A stretch of DNA of 64,000 nucleotides from Rhizodiscina lignyota (GCA_010015805.1 ML978137.1:496001-560000); one strand, 5' to 3'. Shown: positions 1 through 10,593, counted from the first letter of the stretch. Numbers and translations: made by a program. The notes: generated by a model from the sequence alone, not told the origin.

Positions 1-27
1 TCTACACCGCCTCACTGTTTCCCTGGA

Positions 28-2246
28 ATGGGTCTCTGTATCGAGCTAGGCTATGAAAGCCATCTATTCATCGAGTACTCGCACTTAGTTGCAGAGACTG
101 TTTCCCAGACGTCTAAGATTTTGATGGTTCAATTTCATCAAGCCCGAAGAGCATTCTCCTGTTTCCGAACTGTTCTACAGTAACGCGATCATGTTTGGCG
201 GAAGCCACCTCAATTGCAGCTCTACCAGTGAATAATTTAGACTTATGTCAACCCTTTCTGATTTCTAAATTCACAGACGCCTCTATCACCGATCCTTCCC
301 TGCTCAGGAAACACTCGACATATGAATCCTACTCAATCACATCCCCGGTCACCGGCCGATCGATAACGTATCCTTCAATTCGTACCTTCTATCATCCTCA
401 TCCACAAGCAGCCAAACTACCGACTTCACCGACACCTCTTCCTTTAATTGTCTTCATCCACGGTCTCGGCGGTTCGGTCGCACAATTTCATCCCCTTCTC
501 ACAAGCCTTGTAAACGTCGCACCATGTCTCGCTATCGACCTACCGGGCTGCGGCTGTTCGGCATTTGAACCGGCGGATTGGGAAGCATACAAGCTGGAAA
601 ATCTAGCAGCACTGGTGGCAACAGCAATTGATAGATACAGAGAAGACAGTCTCGGGCAAGAAGTCGTTCTGATTGGACATAGCATGGGATGCTCTTTGTC
701 GGTACTCCTAGCGTCTCCAAATAACCCGCTCAGCACAGTGCAGAACCTGTCAAAGCATGTTCTAGGCCTCGTCGCAATATGCCCTCGAGCTGACGCGCCA
801 TCACCGCGAGAGGTCAAAGCATTCAAGAAACTCCTTTCGATCCCTGGGCCGATATTCAACTTATGGCGTCAGTGGGATCGTCGTGGAGGGACTGAGAGCG
901 CAAGTGTGAAGCGATTTGTAGGGCCTAACGCTGAAGAGGGCGTGAAAAGGTTGCAAGTGAGATTCAACGAGCAGAGTAGGACGCCGGTGTGGCGAAGAAT
1001 GGCACGAGGAATGCTACCACAGTATTCAAAGTCTGGTCAGGCAAATGGAGGACTGCCAGGACGAGAAACCTGGAGCGCCTTGCAGGTACCAATCTTGTTA
1101 ATGGCCGGAGAATCGGACCACATAACGCCTGCGCTGGAGGTAGAAAAGATAGCAGGGTTTCTTGGAAAGGCATCAAGAACCGACCCGAGTGAGAGGATGG
1201 AGCACGGAGAGCCCATCGTTGATGCAGCAGCTCCAATCGACAGTAGTATCATCGATAGTAAGCTGCGACCGAAGAGTAACGTCACGAAACGTGCCGATAG
1301 CGGGGCTTCAGTCACGACGACAGGACAAGATCAATTGTTTGAGGAACGGCCTACGCTAAAGAGACGAAAGACGCACGCTGCAGCACTCAAGACGACGATT
1401 TTGCCATCTCCAGCTTCGCATGCCCTTCTCTATGCGCCCTCGACGGCTAGGATAATCGCCGGTCTGATTCAGACATTCTTATCCTCTCACATCGATCCGC
1501 GACTGAGTCTAGGCTGGCAGTTACAATATCTTACCACAGAAGGCAAATGGGATGTTAAGAATCTCGTCAAGTGGCAGAGTGTGCAGGCTGTCAGCGCACC
1601 GATCCCGGGACCCCAGTCTCCCTATTCGAAGAACAGGACCAACAATCGATGGAAGGATCCATTTGCGTCAGGCGAAACTGGAAGGACGAGGAATCAGCCA
1701 CCAGTATTCCGAGCGATGAAGACGCTAAGAGAGGTAGACGATGTACACTCTCCTGCTATTTTTGTGGAACATTGGCGAGGGAAGATTCAGGCGGTTGTCG
1801 ACATCTCGCACGAGTCGCCAGTATATGACCCGCAGGGACTTGAGAAGGGTGGTATCCAGTACCACAAGTTCCCGACTGTTTCAAAACTGCCGCCCACTGT
1901 TGATGAGGTGAAGGCGTTTATTGATCTGATAGATCGGCTTAGAGTACAGCTTGGTGTTGGCGGGCCACTGAGTCCAGAGACTGGCACGGCGGAGACGGAA
2001 TCAAACGACCACAACGCTGCAGAAGATCCGGAGGACGCTCCAGTTATTGGCGTGCACTGCCATTATGGGTTCAATCGTACTGGCTTTTTCCTCGTCTGCT
2101 ATCTGGTTGAGCGGTTGGGCTTCAAGTTGGAAGACGCAATCCACGAGTTCGAGAGACAGAGGCCGCCTGGAATCAGGCACGGCCACTTCATCGATCAGCT
2201 TTTTGTACGATACTGCGCTGGGTTGCAGAGAAGGCCGACACTGTGA
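28..2246 (+). CDS. alpha/beta-hydrolase fused to a tyrosine/dual-specificity phosphatase domain
   Basis: The frame is open from 117 to the stop at 2246. Counting from codon 195-197, the N-terminal half is an alpha/beta hydrolase: an oxyanion-loop HGLGG at residues 89-93 and a nucleophile elbow GHSMG with Ser163. The C-terminal half carries the Cys-based phosphatase loop HCHYGFNRTG at 621-630 (Cys622, Arg628). A basic, low-complexity linker lies between them. The frame has no ATG near its start; codon 195 is TTG. One model that works uses ATG at 28, a 10-nt first exon (28-37), an intron 38-180 ending in CTACAG, and exon 2 181-2246 (691 aa). That start is weakly supported and the true first exon could lie outside the window. 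The substrate is unknown. The phosphatase half resembles DSP-type enzymes acting on phosphotyrosine or phosphoinositide. Its 3' end converges on the FAD monooxygenase 120 bp away. Confidence 0.75.
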
Positions 2247-2366
2247 AATGGAAGTTTTGATAGACAAATACATGATACCCTGGATTACTTATAATGACGA
2301 CTTCGTGCAGAGTATCCGAGTAATCATGGTACACACTCCATTCTCCGATGGCTAACCCCCTCTTCC

Positions 2367-3776
2367 TTAAGCTGCAGCAGTTGCATGCTGCCGCTCGCCC
2401 ATGGTTCTCTGGATGTCTCGCACAACATCGTACTGTGAGAACCATGCATCCATCTGGCCTGCGTTTTCTGCATCGCAAATATGTATCAGTTCAATTTGTT
2501 CATACAGCATCATGACACTCTCATACTTACGGCATAATTCAGACTCTGGCAAGAACTTTAACAATCGCTGCTTGGGACCATTTATCGGGTCTCCGAAGAA
2601 GTTCTCGTGCGATAGTATCTGGGTGGCAGAGGCCCTGTTAAGTCGTACGTCCTGGAACATTTTAAGCTTGCTTTCGATCACTTCCAGTTCACTACTTTGG
2701 ACATCTTTGAACAGCTCCCCTAAAGCCGCTGCATCTTCAATTGAGGCAGCTGCGCCCTGTCCTCTGTGCGGCAGCATTGGATGCGAGGCATCGCCAATCA
2801 ACACCATTCTGCCTCGATAGCATCTCGGAAGCGGCTCCCTCTCCGCGCAAATCCATAGCGGTAGTATCTCAGCCGCTTTGTCGCACAGTGCAAGCAGCGT
2901 GGGGTGGAAGCCATCCATCGCCTGCCGCAAAGCATTCCGATCGGCTTTCAACCGGAAGCCTGCTTTTTCTGTCGTATTATTCAAATCTCGGAGAACGTAC
3001 ATCCCGAAGTTCTGCAGCGTGTCGTCGCGGCATGGATACCGCACGATGTAGCGTTTCCTATCGGCAGCGGCGTACGTGCTCCAGAATCCTGGGCCACTTT
3101 CGAGTAGTGGTTCCGTTAAGGGATCTTTGAGGATCGTTTCTGTCGGTATGAGAAAACGGATGACAGTGCTTCGTGACACGGTGGCAGGGGCGTTGTATCC
3201 CAGGATATGAGTTGCAGCCTGTGAATGCACACCATCGGCCGCGATAATCAGATCTGCTCTTTCTTCTGAGCCATCTGCCAGCTTCACAGTACCATTTTTG
3301 GCATCATAAGAGACTACAGGGCATGACAACTGAATCGTTGCAGGTGAGCCAGGTCCATCTTCCGTCGTAGCCAGCTCTTTCAGCGCTGAGTGAAGATCCA
3401 CACGATGCGCATTAACGCGAGGCGTGCCAAATTTAGCCTCATAGTCCGTGAAGACTTTGACTCTCAGATCCTGCAGCGTCTGTGCGGAAAAAGCGCCGAT
3501 ACCGCGAAACTTGGTGAAGTGCGCCTTTGCATGGTCGAGGCCCCAGGAGTCTAAGATCCGAACTGCATTTGGGAATAGCGTAACGGCCGCACCGACTTCG
3601 TCGAGGAAAGAGGAGCGTTCGATTATCTGAGCGAGAAGTCTAAGGTTGAGATAAATATATCCGCACGGAAGAGGCTTAAATACCTTAATTGAATGTCCTG
3701 CGCCTCGAAGGGCAATTGCAGCCGAGAGACCTCCAATGCCGCCCCCAACTATGATGACCGTCAGAGGAGACTGCAT
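2367..3776 (-). CDS. FAD-dependent aromatic-ring monooxygenase (salicylate-hydroxylase-like)
   Basis: Exons 3776-3684 and 3626-2367 give 450 aa. The N-terminus has the dinucleotide-binding motif VGGGIGGLSAA. The middle has the DG motif (IIAADGVHS) and the C-terminal third has the GD motif (LIGDASHPMLPHRGQG). These are the three signatures of class A flavoprotein hydroxylases that use FAD and NAD(P)H to hydroxylate aromatic acids. The 57-nt intron (3683-3627; GTATTT...CTCAG, branch-like CTCAAC) is a multiple of three and has no stop, so the frame looks continuous. Removing it restores the usual beta2 strand, IKIIERSS. No signal peptide or membrane anchor is seen, so it is probably cytosolic. 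No polyketide or catechol-pathway gene lies nearby, so the substrate cannot be assigned. The family is clear; salicylate itself is only the nearest model. Confidence 0.88.
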   Translation of the reverse strand: MQSPLTVIIVGGGIGGLSAAIALRGAGHSIKVFKPLPCGYIYLNLRLLAQIIERSSFLDEVGAAVTLFPNAVRILDSWGLDHAKAHFTKFRGIGAFSAQTLQDLRVKVFTDYEAKFGTPRVNAHRVDLHSALKELATTEDGPGSPATIQLSCPVVSYDAKNGTVKLADGSEERADLIIAADGVHSQAATHILGYNAPATVSRSTVIRFLIPTETILKDPLTEPLLESGPGFWSTYAAADRKRYIVRYPCRDDTLQNFGMYVLRDLNNTTEKAGFRLKADRNALRQAMDGFHPTLLALCDKAAEILPLWICAEREPLPRCYRGRMVLIGDASHPMLPHRGQGAAASIEDAAALGELFKDVQSSELEVIESKLKMFQDVRLNRASATQILSHENFFGDPINGPKQRLLKFLPESELCRKYESVMMLYEQIELIHICDAENAGQMDAWFSQYDVVRDIQRTMGERQHATAAA

Positions 3777-5398
3777 CTTTCTTGCTTAGAAGACCTATGG
3801 TACTGTGAGAGTGTCAGAAGAAGATAATTTGATTAAGCGCGCGAAAATCGGTTTGGTCTTGTAGTCGCAAGTATCACAAACACTCGGGTCATCGGCCCTT
3901 CCACAAAGGGTCTGCGTACTCCATATTTGCTTACGCCTGTCGTTATTTGCAAATATCTGCGAATTTCTGGCTTACTTGGCGTCCATTTTGCGTTAATACC
4001 ACTTACGGGGCCAATCAAAAGCCCGATAGCAAAAAGATTATGTCGTCTTTCTTGACATCTTTGCAAGACTCAACTTTCTTCCTCATTCCGAATTAGCATC
4101 TCACGCATCTCACATCGGTAGAAAGATAGTCGCCACCAAGGTACGGTCAATTGGCGGACGATCTTGTTACACTTCTGAATAATTTCGGGCCAACTTAAGA
4201 AATATTGCGATTTGGAAATGCGTCCAACGATTGACATGAGATTCGCGAAGGAGATTAGGCGAAAGGGGGAAAATAGCTCGTCAGCTCGGCTGCCATTTCT
4301 GTATATTTCCGCGTTTGCATCCGCCCAACTTGACGCTTAAAGAATGTCGTCGTTGAAATGCGATGAGTAAGCGCATTATATCCGGTATGTGGCTCTGATT
4401 TTGAGTGGCTCTTCGACCAATGGCAGCGGCAGTCGCAAATACGGCCGGAATCAAAAACTCTTTGCGGATATTAGAGACAAGTCCAAAACCGTATGCTGCA
4501 AAGATACGTTGCATTGATGGTGTTCTTGCATAGAGCCTGCAATCGATCGTGATGTCCCACGTATCTGCATTTTCAGACCAGGTAGTGTCGTCTATTCGCA
4601 CGAGCCCCAAGTGGATAGAGATGTTGCCCGTATCTCAATTTGGTGCAAAAACATGTCAGGCATGATACCAGCGCTGCAAATCTATCCAGGCTGTTCACAG
4701 CAGGGAGCACAGCTCGATACCGTCGTGATTTGCTGGTGTGCAATCCGTTTTGCACAGCTGCCAGAGTTGTTCTTCTCGGTATTTTCTGATTAGCGGCCGG
4801 GAAGTACGTTAAGGGCCTGCGTCCAGAGACATTCTTGACGATTCTGTTGCTGCTCTTTTAGGATGTGAAAAAGATCCTTGACAAAATCTCTATATCAAAC
4901 AGTCAAGGACATAGCATAGACAAGAAGAAAACGGACAATGCTATCCCAAGGGCCAGGTATCATTCAGCCGATTTTAGAATCGCAATACGGAAGAGACACA
5001 GAAAGACAAAGAGCTGGTAATAGAAGGCGAGGGTGAATGTCAAGGGAATCTTGTCAACTGAGGGTCACTGAATTGGTCTTTGCAAAGCCAGGCAAAATGA
5101 GCTGTAAACGGAGTGCTACACCCTCTCTGATTGGTATAGTGATAGGCATCTCCGATAACCCGAGAATAGAGTCAGGACCAAACAAAGTACGATGGCTTGC
5201 ACTCTGAGCGATGTTGAAAAAAGGAATACATATCAGGATGTACGGAGTAATAAATGTCGTTCTGTCACCATTATTGGTATGGTGCCCCGGAATCGGGGTC
5301 CACCTCAGACAGCTGGAGCATTTGACCGCGCAAGCCACGACGCTTCAAGCTCCCAACTATCCTCTGCTGTACGATCATACCCGGGGACGTTTCTCATA
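3777..5398. other. gene-free stretch between FAD monooxygenase and ERD2
   Basis: About 1.6 kb with only short open frames, the longest 109 codons on the minus strand at 4281-4610, and none with a recognisable domain. It should hold the promoters of the two divergent genes. I see no tRNA, no terminal repeats and no transposase fragment. Confidence 0.6.
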
Positions 5399-6586
5399 AT
5401 GGGTCTCTTATCTGGACATTTGAACGTATTCCGCATTTTAGGCGACCTCTCCCATGTCTCGTCGAAGGTCATACTGATATGGGCTATCCACGCCAACCGG
5501 AGCGCCGAAGGTATGCTGCCTACCACTATATGATGGGACCATCTAACTTCATAGGCGTCTCCTTAATAACGCAGATATTCTACATCGCCGTCTTCCTCTC
5601 CCGATATATGGATCTCTTCTGGACGCCGGTCTTCGTCTCGAAATCCTCCCCGTATGCTGACCAGCGCTTCCTCCTCATCTACAACTTCTTCGGCAAGGTC
5701 TTCTACGTTACGACTTCAGTATATGTGGTCTTTGTAATGATGCGGGTATATGCGCGGACGAGGGAAAGAGAAAAGGCGTGGAGACTGGGATTATATTGTC
5801 TGCTTGTGTCGGCGGTATTGGCAACCCCGGTAGCCGCCATGTTCCAGAGCTTTCCCAAGGAGAATCCGTACGGGTTCAGGTTCTCACAGGTGCGTTAATT
5901 GGGTTAGATTTACAGAATTGGGGTTGCTGACTATACGTTGCGCGGTACAGATCGTTTGGACTTTCTCAATCATTCTTGAGTCCGTCTGCGTTATCCCTCA
6001 ACTCTTACTCCTCCGCCAGACTACCGTTCCAACGGTTATAGACTCCTACTATTTGCTCGCGCTTGGCTCATACCGCGGCTTCTACATCCTCAATTGGATT
6101 GTCCGGCTTGCGGGCAAGACGCACCATTTCGACCCTATCAGCGTAATTTTCGGAATCATCCAGACTGCATTATACGTCGACTTTGCATACGTCTATTACA
6201 CGCGCCAGCGCGTGAAGCTGCGGAATGGCGGCGTCGTGGATAGCGACGATCTCCGACAAGGTCTTCTCGTGCGCCGGTTCCTTGGGAAGGGCGGTCGTCA
6301 AAGTTTCGACGAAGAGGATGGTGCCGAGGCAGCTGATGAAGGCCAGGCGGAAAGTGGAAGATCGTGGGGACCGAGAGGGATATCAGTGTCAGCGGACGAC
6401 GGTGTACATGAAAATGGAAATGGAAACGGTAAGAAGAGGGAAGAGGAGCAAGGACTCACGGATCCGCAGGCATTCGAGGACGATGATTTCGACGATGACC
6501 CAGACTTGGGCCCGGAAGAGGCGGGTAATGGACATGTTCAAGGTGTTGGCAACGGATCGGAATGGAGAGACAATAATCGCAAGTGA
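5399..6586 (+). CDS. ERD2: ER lumen protein-retaining (KDEL/HDEL) receptor
   Basis: Exons 5399-5510, 5555-5889 and 5951-6586 give 360 aa. The introns are 44 and 61 nt. The N-terminus NVFRILGDLSHVSSK and the following NRSAEGVSLITQ and SRYMDLFW are hallmarks of ERD2, the seven-helix Golgi receptor that binds C-terminal HDEL/KDEL and returns escaped ER residents in COPI vesicles. The hydrophobic segments continue to YVDFAYVYYTRQR at about residue 230. After that comes an unusual hydrophilic tail of roughly 125 residues, very rich in Asp, Glu, Gly and Asn. Yeast and animal receptors end soon after the last helix with a short lysine-bearing tail. The splice borders are supported by exact continuity of family sequence (SAEG|VSLI, RFSQ|IVWTF). 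Confidence 0.95.
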
Positions 6587-6760
6587 TTTTTGGAGCTACT
6601 AAAGGCGCATTGGAATAGGAATCGACTGGCTGCGGCATTACTTGGCGTTATTGAACTTGGATACCCAATTGATTTCCAAGACATTAAAATATTTCCGTTC
6701 GTCCCTTTTATGGCTTTGCTTTGGTGAAGACACATCCTCTAAGTCGCAGACTCCAGACAT

Positions 6761-6808
6761 CCCCTTAATCTAATGGTAGCGGAACTCGCGTTAGCTACCG
6801 TGTAGGGG
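6761..6808 (+). other. nested stem-loop element downstream of ERD2
   Basis: GGTAGC at 6775-6780 pairs perfectly with GCTACC at 6794-6799. Outside it CCCC(T)TA at 6761-6767 pairs with TAGGGG at 6803-6808, with one bulged T. The 5' half, with TAATGGTAGC, faintly resembles a tRNA D-arm, but no anticodon arm or T-arm can be fitted. It may be a tRNA relic or a 3'-end structure of the ERD2 transcript. Confidence 0.25.
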
Positions 6809-8001
6809 CTCTTTGATTCGATCGCGCGAACTTAGAAAATTCACAGATTTGACCGTTTGACATTTTGTAGCCTGCAGGGCGTTTGGTGGAGGCACGAATC
6901 ACTAAGTCGCTCAACAAGAAACTATCGAAATTTCCGGCTGCCCAAGTACTCTTTGGATAGTTCGTGGAGTCTACATGATATATCTGTGCTGGACTTGGAA
7001 ATTTCTGCCGTTCACTCAGCCTTCGACAATTGCTAGAGCGCCGGAGTGAAATAGGGGTTGCTATCTCCCGATGAGAAAAGCAGTCCCTGCTCCCGCCGGT
7101 CGAGCACACATTTAATTGTACGCGGCCTCCCCTTGATACACACGTGCTCGACTTAGAACCTTGCACAATGCCACTATCAGGTATTCTTTCCCCAGTTGCT
7201 CTTGCACTAGAGAATCGATAGAGGTCCTACAGTCAGTTTTAGGCAGAGCAGTTGCGGTACGTTAAGCATCTATGGAGCTTTGTTTGAGTGATGGAAGCAT
7301 CTTCTTTGGCAGCTACGCAATTGGAGCGTCTCTTTCAAATTGTACAGTACCATCTTCTATGCTTGTGGCAGCAGTAGCAGAGAATTCCTTCGTTGCATCT
7401 GCATATGTGGTCTTTCGTCGAGGTGATATTGTGATTACGTCCATGCTAATTAAGTAGAAATACCTTTCATAGATTTGCGATTGGTGTCGGAGATTTCGTT
7501 GGAACGGGCTCTTCTATTAGAACGCCTGCAAATTTGTGAAGCTGTCATCAGTGCTAATTGAATTGAACAACCGAGCTGTAGCTGTCAACGTGTTGATTTG
7601 TTAGAGTGGGTTTATCTAGAGCTAATACTGTAATACAATCGATATCGAGAGATTAAATGGCAGGGAAGCTAATAGAGCTCCTCTTTGCCCGTGTAAGGAC
7701 TGAACAATGGTTATGGAGTGGCTCAATCGGTGTGTTGCGTCTCATCCGCAATCCAACAGCATTTCGACGGCCACCTTCAACCGTGAGCATATACCATAGC
7801 AAAGAAACCTCGTATAGCCTCTCGCTATTAGTAAATCACCACTGGAATGAACCTTTTACGACTTAAAGGGTCGACAACATAAAATGGAAGAGGAAACGTA
7901 GGAGTTAGAGTTTGTTTTTCGTCTGATATTCGAGCTTAAATTTTGTTACTGAAGTACACTATATATTCAAAATACGGTTTCAGAGACTCTGATTTTTGCC
8001 C

Positions 8002-8121
8002 GGTGAGGTGGCCGAGTGGTTATGGCGCTAGTTTCAGGAAAACCTGGAATGGTTCCCTTGAAAAGGAAATTTACTAGTGGGTAAAACCGCGTGGGTTCGA
8101 GTAAGCTATTCCGTCCTCACT
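8002..8121 (+). pseudogene. tRNA-Leu(CAG)-like, intron-containing, with a defective T-arm
   Basis: The acceptor strand GGTGAGG (8002-8008) pairs with CCTCACT (8115-8121), with one G-U. The D-arm has GCC/GGC (8011-8013, 8024-8026) around GAGTGGTTAT. The anticodon stem CTAGT (8028-8032) pairs with ACTAG (8073-8077). The loop reads TT-CAG-G, so the anticodon is CAG for leucine. A 33-nt intron (8039-8071) sits directly after position 37, the normal place, and contains CCTG complementary to the anticodon plus G37. A type II variable region follows. The T-loop start GGGTTCGAGT is present, but the 3' half of the T-stem (AAGCT...) does not pair and about nine extra bases precede the acceptor. The B box is therefore damaged. 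Most likely a pseudogene; a sequence error is possible. Confidence 0.55.
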
Positions 8122-8510
8122 GATATCTAACAACCTTCTAACGGCACTTCAGGTCCCACCCTCATCAATATCTTTTTTATTTGGCCAATTTTTTTAGGCC
8201 TCTTTCTTATTTGTCGTAATTACCCTGCGTTGAAGGCTTCATTTGTAGGTGGTTCTGCGGTGGCAGAACGGACGAGACAAAGCTACCGCCTTCCGGGTGC
8301 GGGGATTTTCATGTGAGGGAACCTCAGCCTCATCCTTCATCATCATTAGCGTATTTTCTTTTCTTTGGATGGCATTTAGCCGTAACTCTTCTTGTCGATC
8401 CTTGCAAATGTCTTGATTTCCTTACGTCCTATCTTGTCCTTCGTTTTTCCTGCGTTTGCGCCGATGTAGGCGTTCAACGGGATACTCTAGACGAAGACGA
8501 TCTCACGAGC

Positions 8511-10502
8511 ATGCCGCGCATACGACTGCCGGACGACCAACCTCCATTTTGGGCTGACAGAACGCCGTCCCGACGAAATGTGATGACTGCATTGATTCTC
8601 GTTTTACTTTGGGCGTTTGGATTTCTATGCGGTTCCTCTCGCCTTCAGTCCTGTCCTTACATCTCCTGCCGCGTATACACTTGCTCCGAACTCTCCAACA
8701 TCTGCAATTCGAGCTCAACAGATCTCGATGCGCGAATTGGACTTGCTGGCCAAATACCAGACCGGGGCGGAGTTTCTCAGGATGTTTTTGAACATCATGA
8801 CGAGGAGACTCCGTCGGACTTGCCCTTCACGGCGCTCGAAGACCTTCACTATGCCCTCGAGACTATGCAGACGCGGTACTTCGAGCTATGGCTTGGTACT
8901 TGGCCCGAATCGATCGATTGGACGGGTGCCGTGATGGGCACATACATATCGGCCGCATTGAACAGCCTTACACGAAGCTTGGGGTATTCTCTCCCAGCGA
9001 CGTCGCCCCAATCCTTCGAAGACCTTCACATAAAAGCAGTAGCGGAGAAGTGGAGGATCGAGAACGAGATAAACAGATATTTCACACATGGGATTGGATA
9101 CTATTTTGGGGAGAACGCGTTTGCGATTCGAATGCAGGCATTTGATGATATGCTATGGGTTGTACTTGGGTGGCTTGAGGCGATCAAATTTGTACAAGTA
9201 CATGCGCAGACGCATTACGACTGGGAGAATTTGGGCCAAGAGACAGAGGAAAGAGGATCAGACAGGTGGTACGGAGAACAATTTCTGCCCGCATTTGCGC
9301 ACAGAGCAAGGATATTTTACGATTTGGCGAAACACGGATGGGACACGCAATTGTGCGGCGGTGGCATGTTGTGGAATCCACATATGTTGCCGTACAAGAA
9401 TGCCATCACTAACGAGCTATATATTGCGGCATCTGCTGGGATGTATCTCTACTTTCCAGGAGACAACATCAGCTCTCCCTTCTCGGAACCACAGAAGCCC
9501 CCTCCAGGTGCTTTCGATCAAGTCGCAGTCAATCTAACCTTAGAAGAAGAAGAGGAACTATTAGTGAAGATCCTCCCATATGATCGTACATTCCTTCGCG
9601 CCGCAGTAGAAGCTTATGACTGGCTCAAGCGCAGCAACATGACCAACGATCAAGGACTCTATGTCGATGGGTTTCACATCAAAAATTACGGCGTCAACGA
9701 CACCATTGGTACCGGCGAATGCGACGAGCGCTCTGAAGAAGTCTACACCTACAACCAAGGCGTTTTGCTCTCCGGTCTCCGTGCTCTGTGGGAAGCTACA
9801 GGTAACATTTCCTACCTCACCGACGGCCATCAACTTGTCCGCAACGTCATAGCCGCCACAGGCTGGCGCCTTTACCACGAGCCACACCTTCCACCGGGTT
9901 GGGAAGGGCGGTGGAAATGGTACGGTCTCGGGCGCGCTGGTGTCCTCGAGGATTCTTGCGACGCCAGTGGCAGCTGCACCCAGGACAGCCAGACGTTCAA
10001 GGGCATCTTCTTTCACCATCTCACGCTCTTTTGCGAACCGCTGCCAGATCGCGCCAAGATGCCGGGGAAGACGTATGGTGGTAGCAAAGAGACGCGCATG
10101 CTGCATCGCCAGAGTTGTGCTGAGTATGCACCGTGGGTCGTGCGGAATGCGCGGGCGGCGATGCGCACGAGAGACGAGAGAGGAAGATTCGGTATGTGGT
10201 GGGCTGCCGATGTCGGTGCGGACGAGGGCTGGAATTGGCGAGATGTCGAGCCACTGAGTGAGCGGGTGCCGAAGGGTGTCGTGGGGGAGAGCGAGGACAC
10301 TCGACACTCGATGACACACGGCACGGGAACGACGTGGGATGGCTTCCCGCACCGAAGAGCTGATCCTTCGTTGCCAGCCGAGAATGAGAGTTCGGATCCG
10401 AATGACCGGGGACGGGGTCGAACAGTGGAAACGCAAGGGGGCGGTGTAGCCGTTCTACGAGCAATGTGGGAGCTCGTGATCATGTATCAGAAAGACTCTT
10501 GA
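8511..10502 (+). CDS. putative GH76-family alpha-1,6-mannanase-like protein, membrane-anchored
   Basis: A single-exon frame of 663 aa if started at ATG 8511; the frame is open further upstream to 8313. After MPRIRLPDD comes one hydrophobic segment (TALILVLLWAFGF) that would act as a signal anchor. The body matches GH76: QAFDDMLW at about residues 208-215, with the Asp-Asp pair expected in the active site, then YKNAITNELY, and YTYNQGVLLSGLRALWEATG near the middle. GH76 enzymes (Dfg5/Dcw1 relatives) act on alpha-1,6-mannan in cell-wall glycoprotein assembly. An oddity lies between about 8622 and 8797. There the +1 frame reads a much more protein-like segment (RELDLLAKYQTGAEFLRM), while the main frame reads Cys- and Ser-rich sequence. 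Two compensating frame changes would explain this. Confidence 0.78.
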   Translation: MPRIRLPDDQPPFWADRTPSRRNVMTALILVLLWAFGFLCGSSRLQSCPYISCRVYTCSELSNICNSSSTDLDARIGLAGQIPDRGGVSQDVFEHHDEETPSDLPFTALEDLHYALETMQTRYFELWLGTWPESIDWTGAVMGTYISAALNSLTRSLGYSLPATSPQSFEDLHIKAVAEKWRIENEINRYFTHGIGYYFGENAFAIRMQAFDDMLWVVLGWLEAIKFVQVHAQTHYDWENLGQETEERGSDRWYGEQFLPAFAHRARIFYDLAKHGWDTQLCGGGMLWNPHMLPYKNAITNELYIAASAGMYLYFPGDNISSPFSEPQKPPPGAFDQVAVNLTLEEEEELLVKILPYDRTFLRAAVEAYDWLKRSNMTNDQGLYVDGFHIKNYGVNDTIGTGECDERSEEVYTYNQGVLLSGLRALWEATGNISYLTDGHQLVRNVIAATGWRLYHEPHLPPGWEGRWKWYGLGRAGVLEDSCDASGSCTQDSQTFKGIFFHHLTLFCEPLPDRAKMPGKTYGGSKETRMLHRQSCAEYAPWVVRNARAAMRTRDERGRFGMWWAADVGADEGWNWRDVEPLSERVPKGVVGESEDTRHSMTHGTGTTWDGFPHRRADPSLPAENESSDPNDRGRGRTVETQGGGVAVLRAMWELVIMYQKDS

Positions 10503-10593
10503 AGGCGTCGTGGATAGGGCTACGGATGCTCTTACCCGCCTTGAGCGGCTGATTCAGAATCCCTCTTGATTTAACTTCGAGGTCCTGGAACAA

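Larger units (their letters stand above)
6587..8510. other. gene-free stretch, with a tRNA-like relic and a structured element
   Basis: About 1.9 kb without a supported protein gene. It contains a stem-loop element (6761-6808), a degenerate tRNA-Leu (8002-8121) and the leader of the GH76 gene. The frame of that gene stays open back to 8313, but this part (through 8510) has no domain and is more likely untranslated. A short perfect hairpin (stem GTTCTGC/GCAGAAC) lies near 8250-8275. Confidence 0.55.

Noticed and set aside
191-235. ATG at 191 as start of the hydrolase-phosphatase gene
   Set aside because: It is out of frame with the hydrolase and soon meets a stop; at best a short upstream frame.
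2367-3776. Secondary-metabolite cluster suggested by the FAD monooxygenase
   Set aside because: No polyketide, peptide-synthetase, terpene or transporter gene lies nearby; neighbours are unrelated housekeeping genes.
4281-4610. 109-codon minus-strand frame between the monooxygenase and ERD2
   Set aside because: Reading matches no family and the flanks show no splice sites that extend it.
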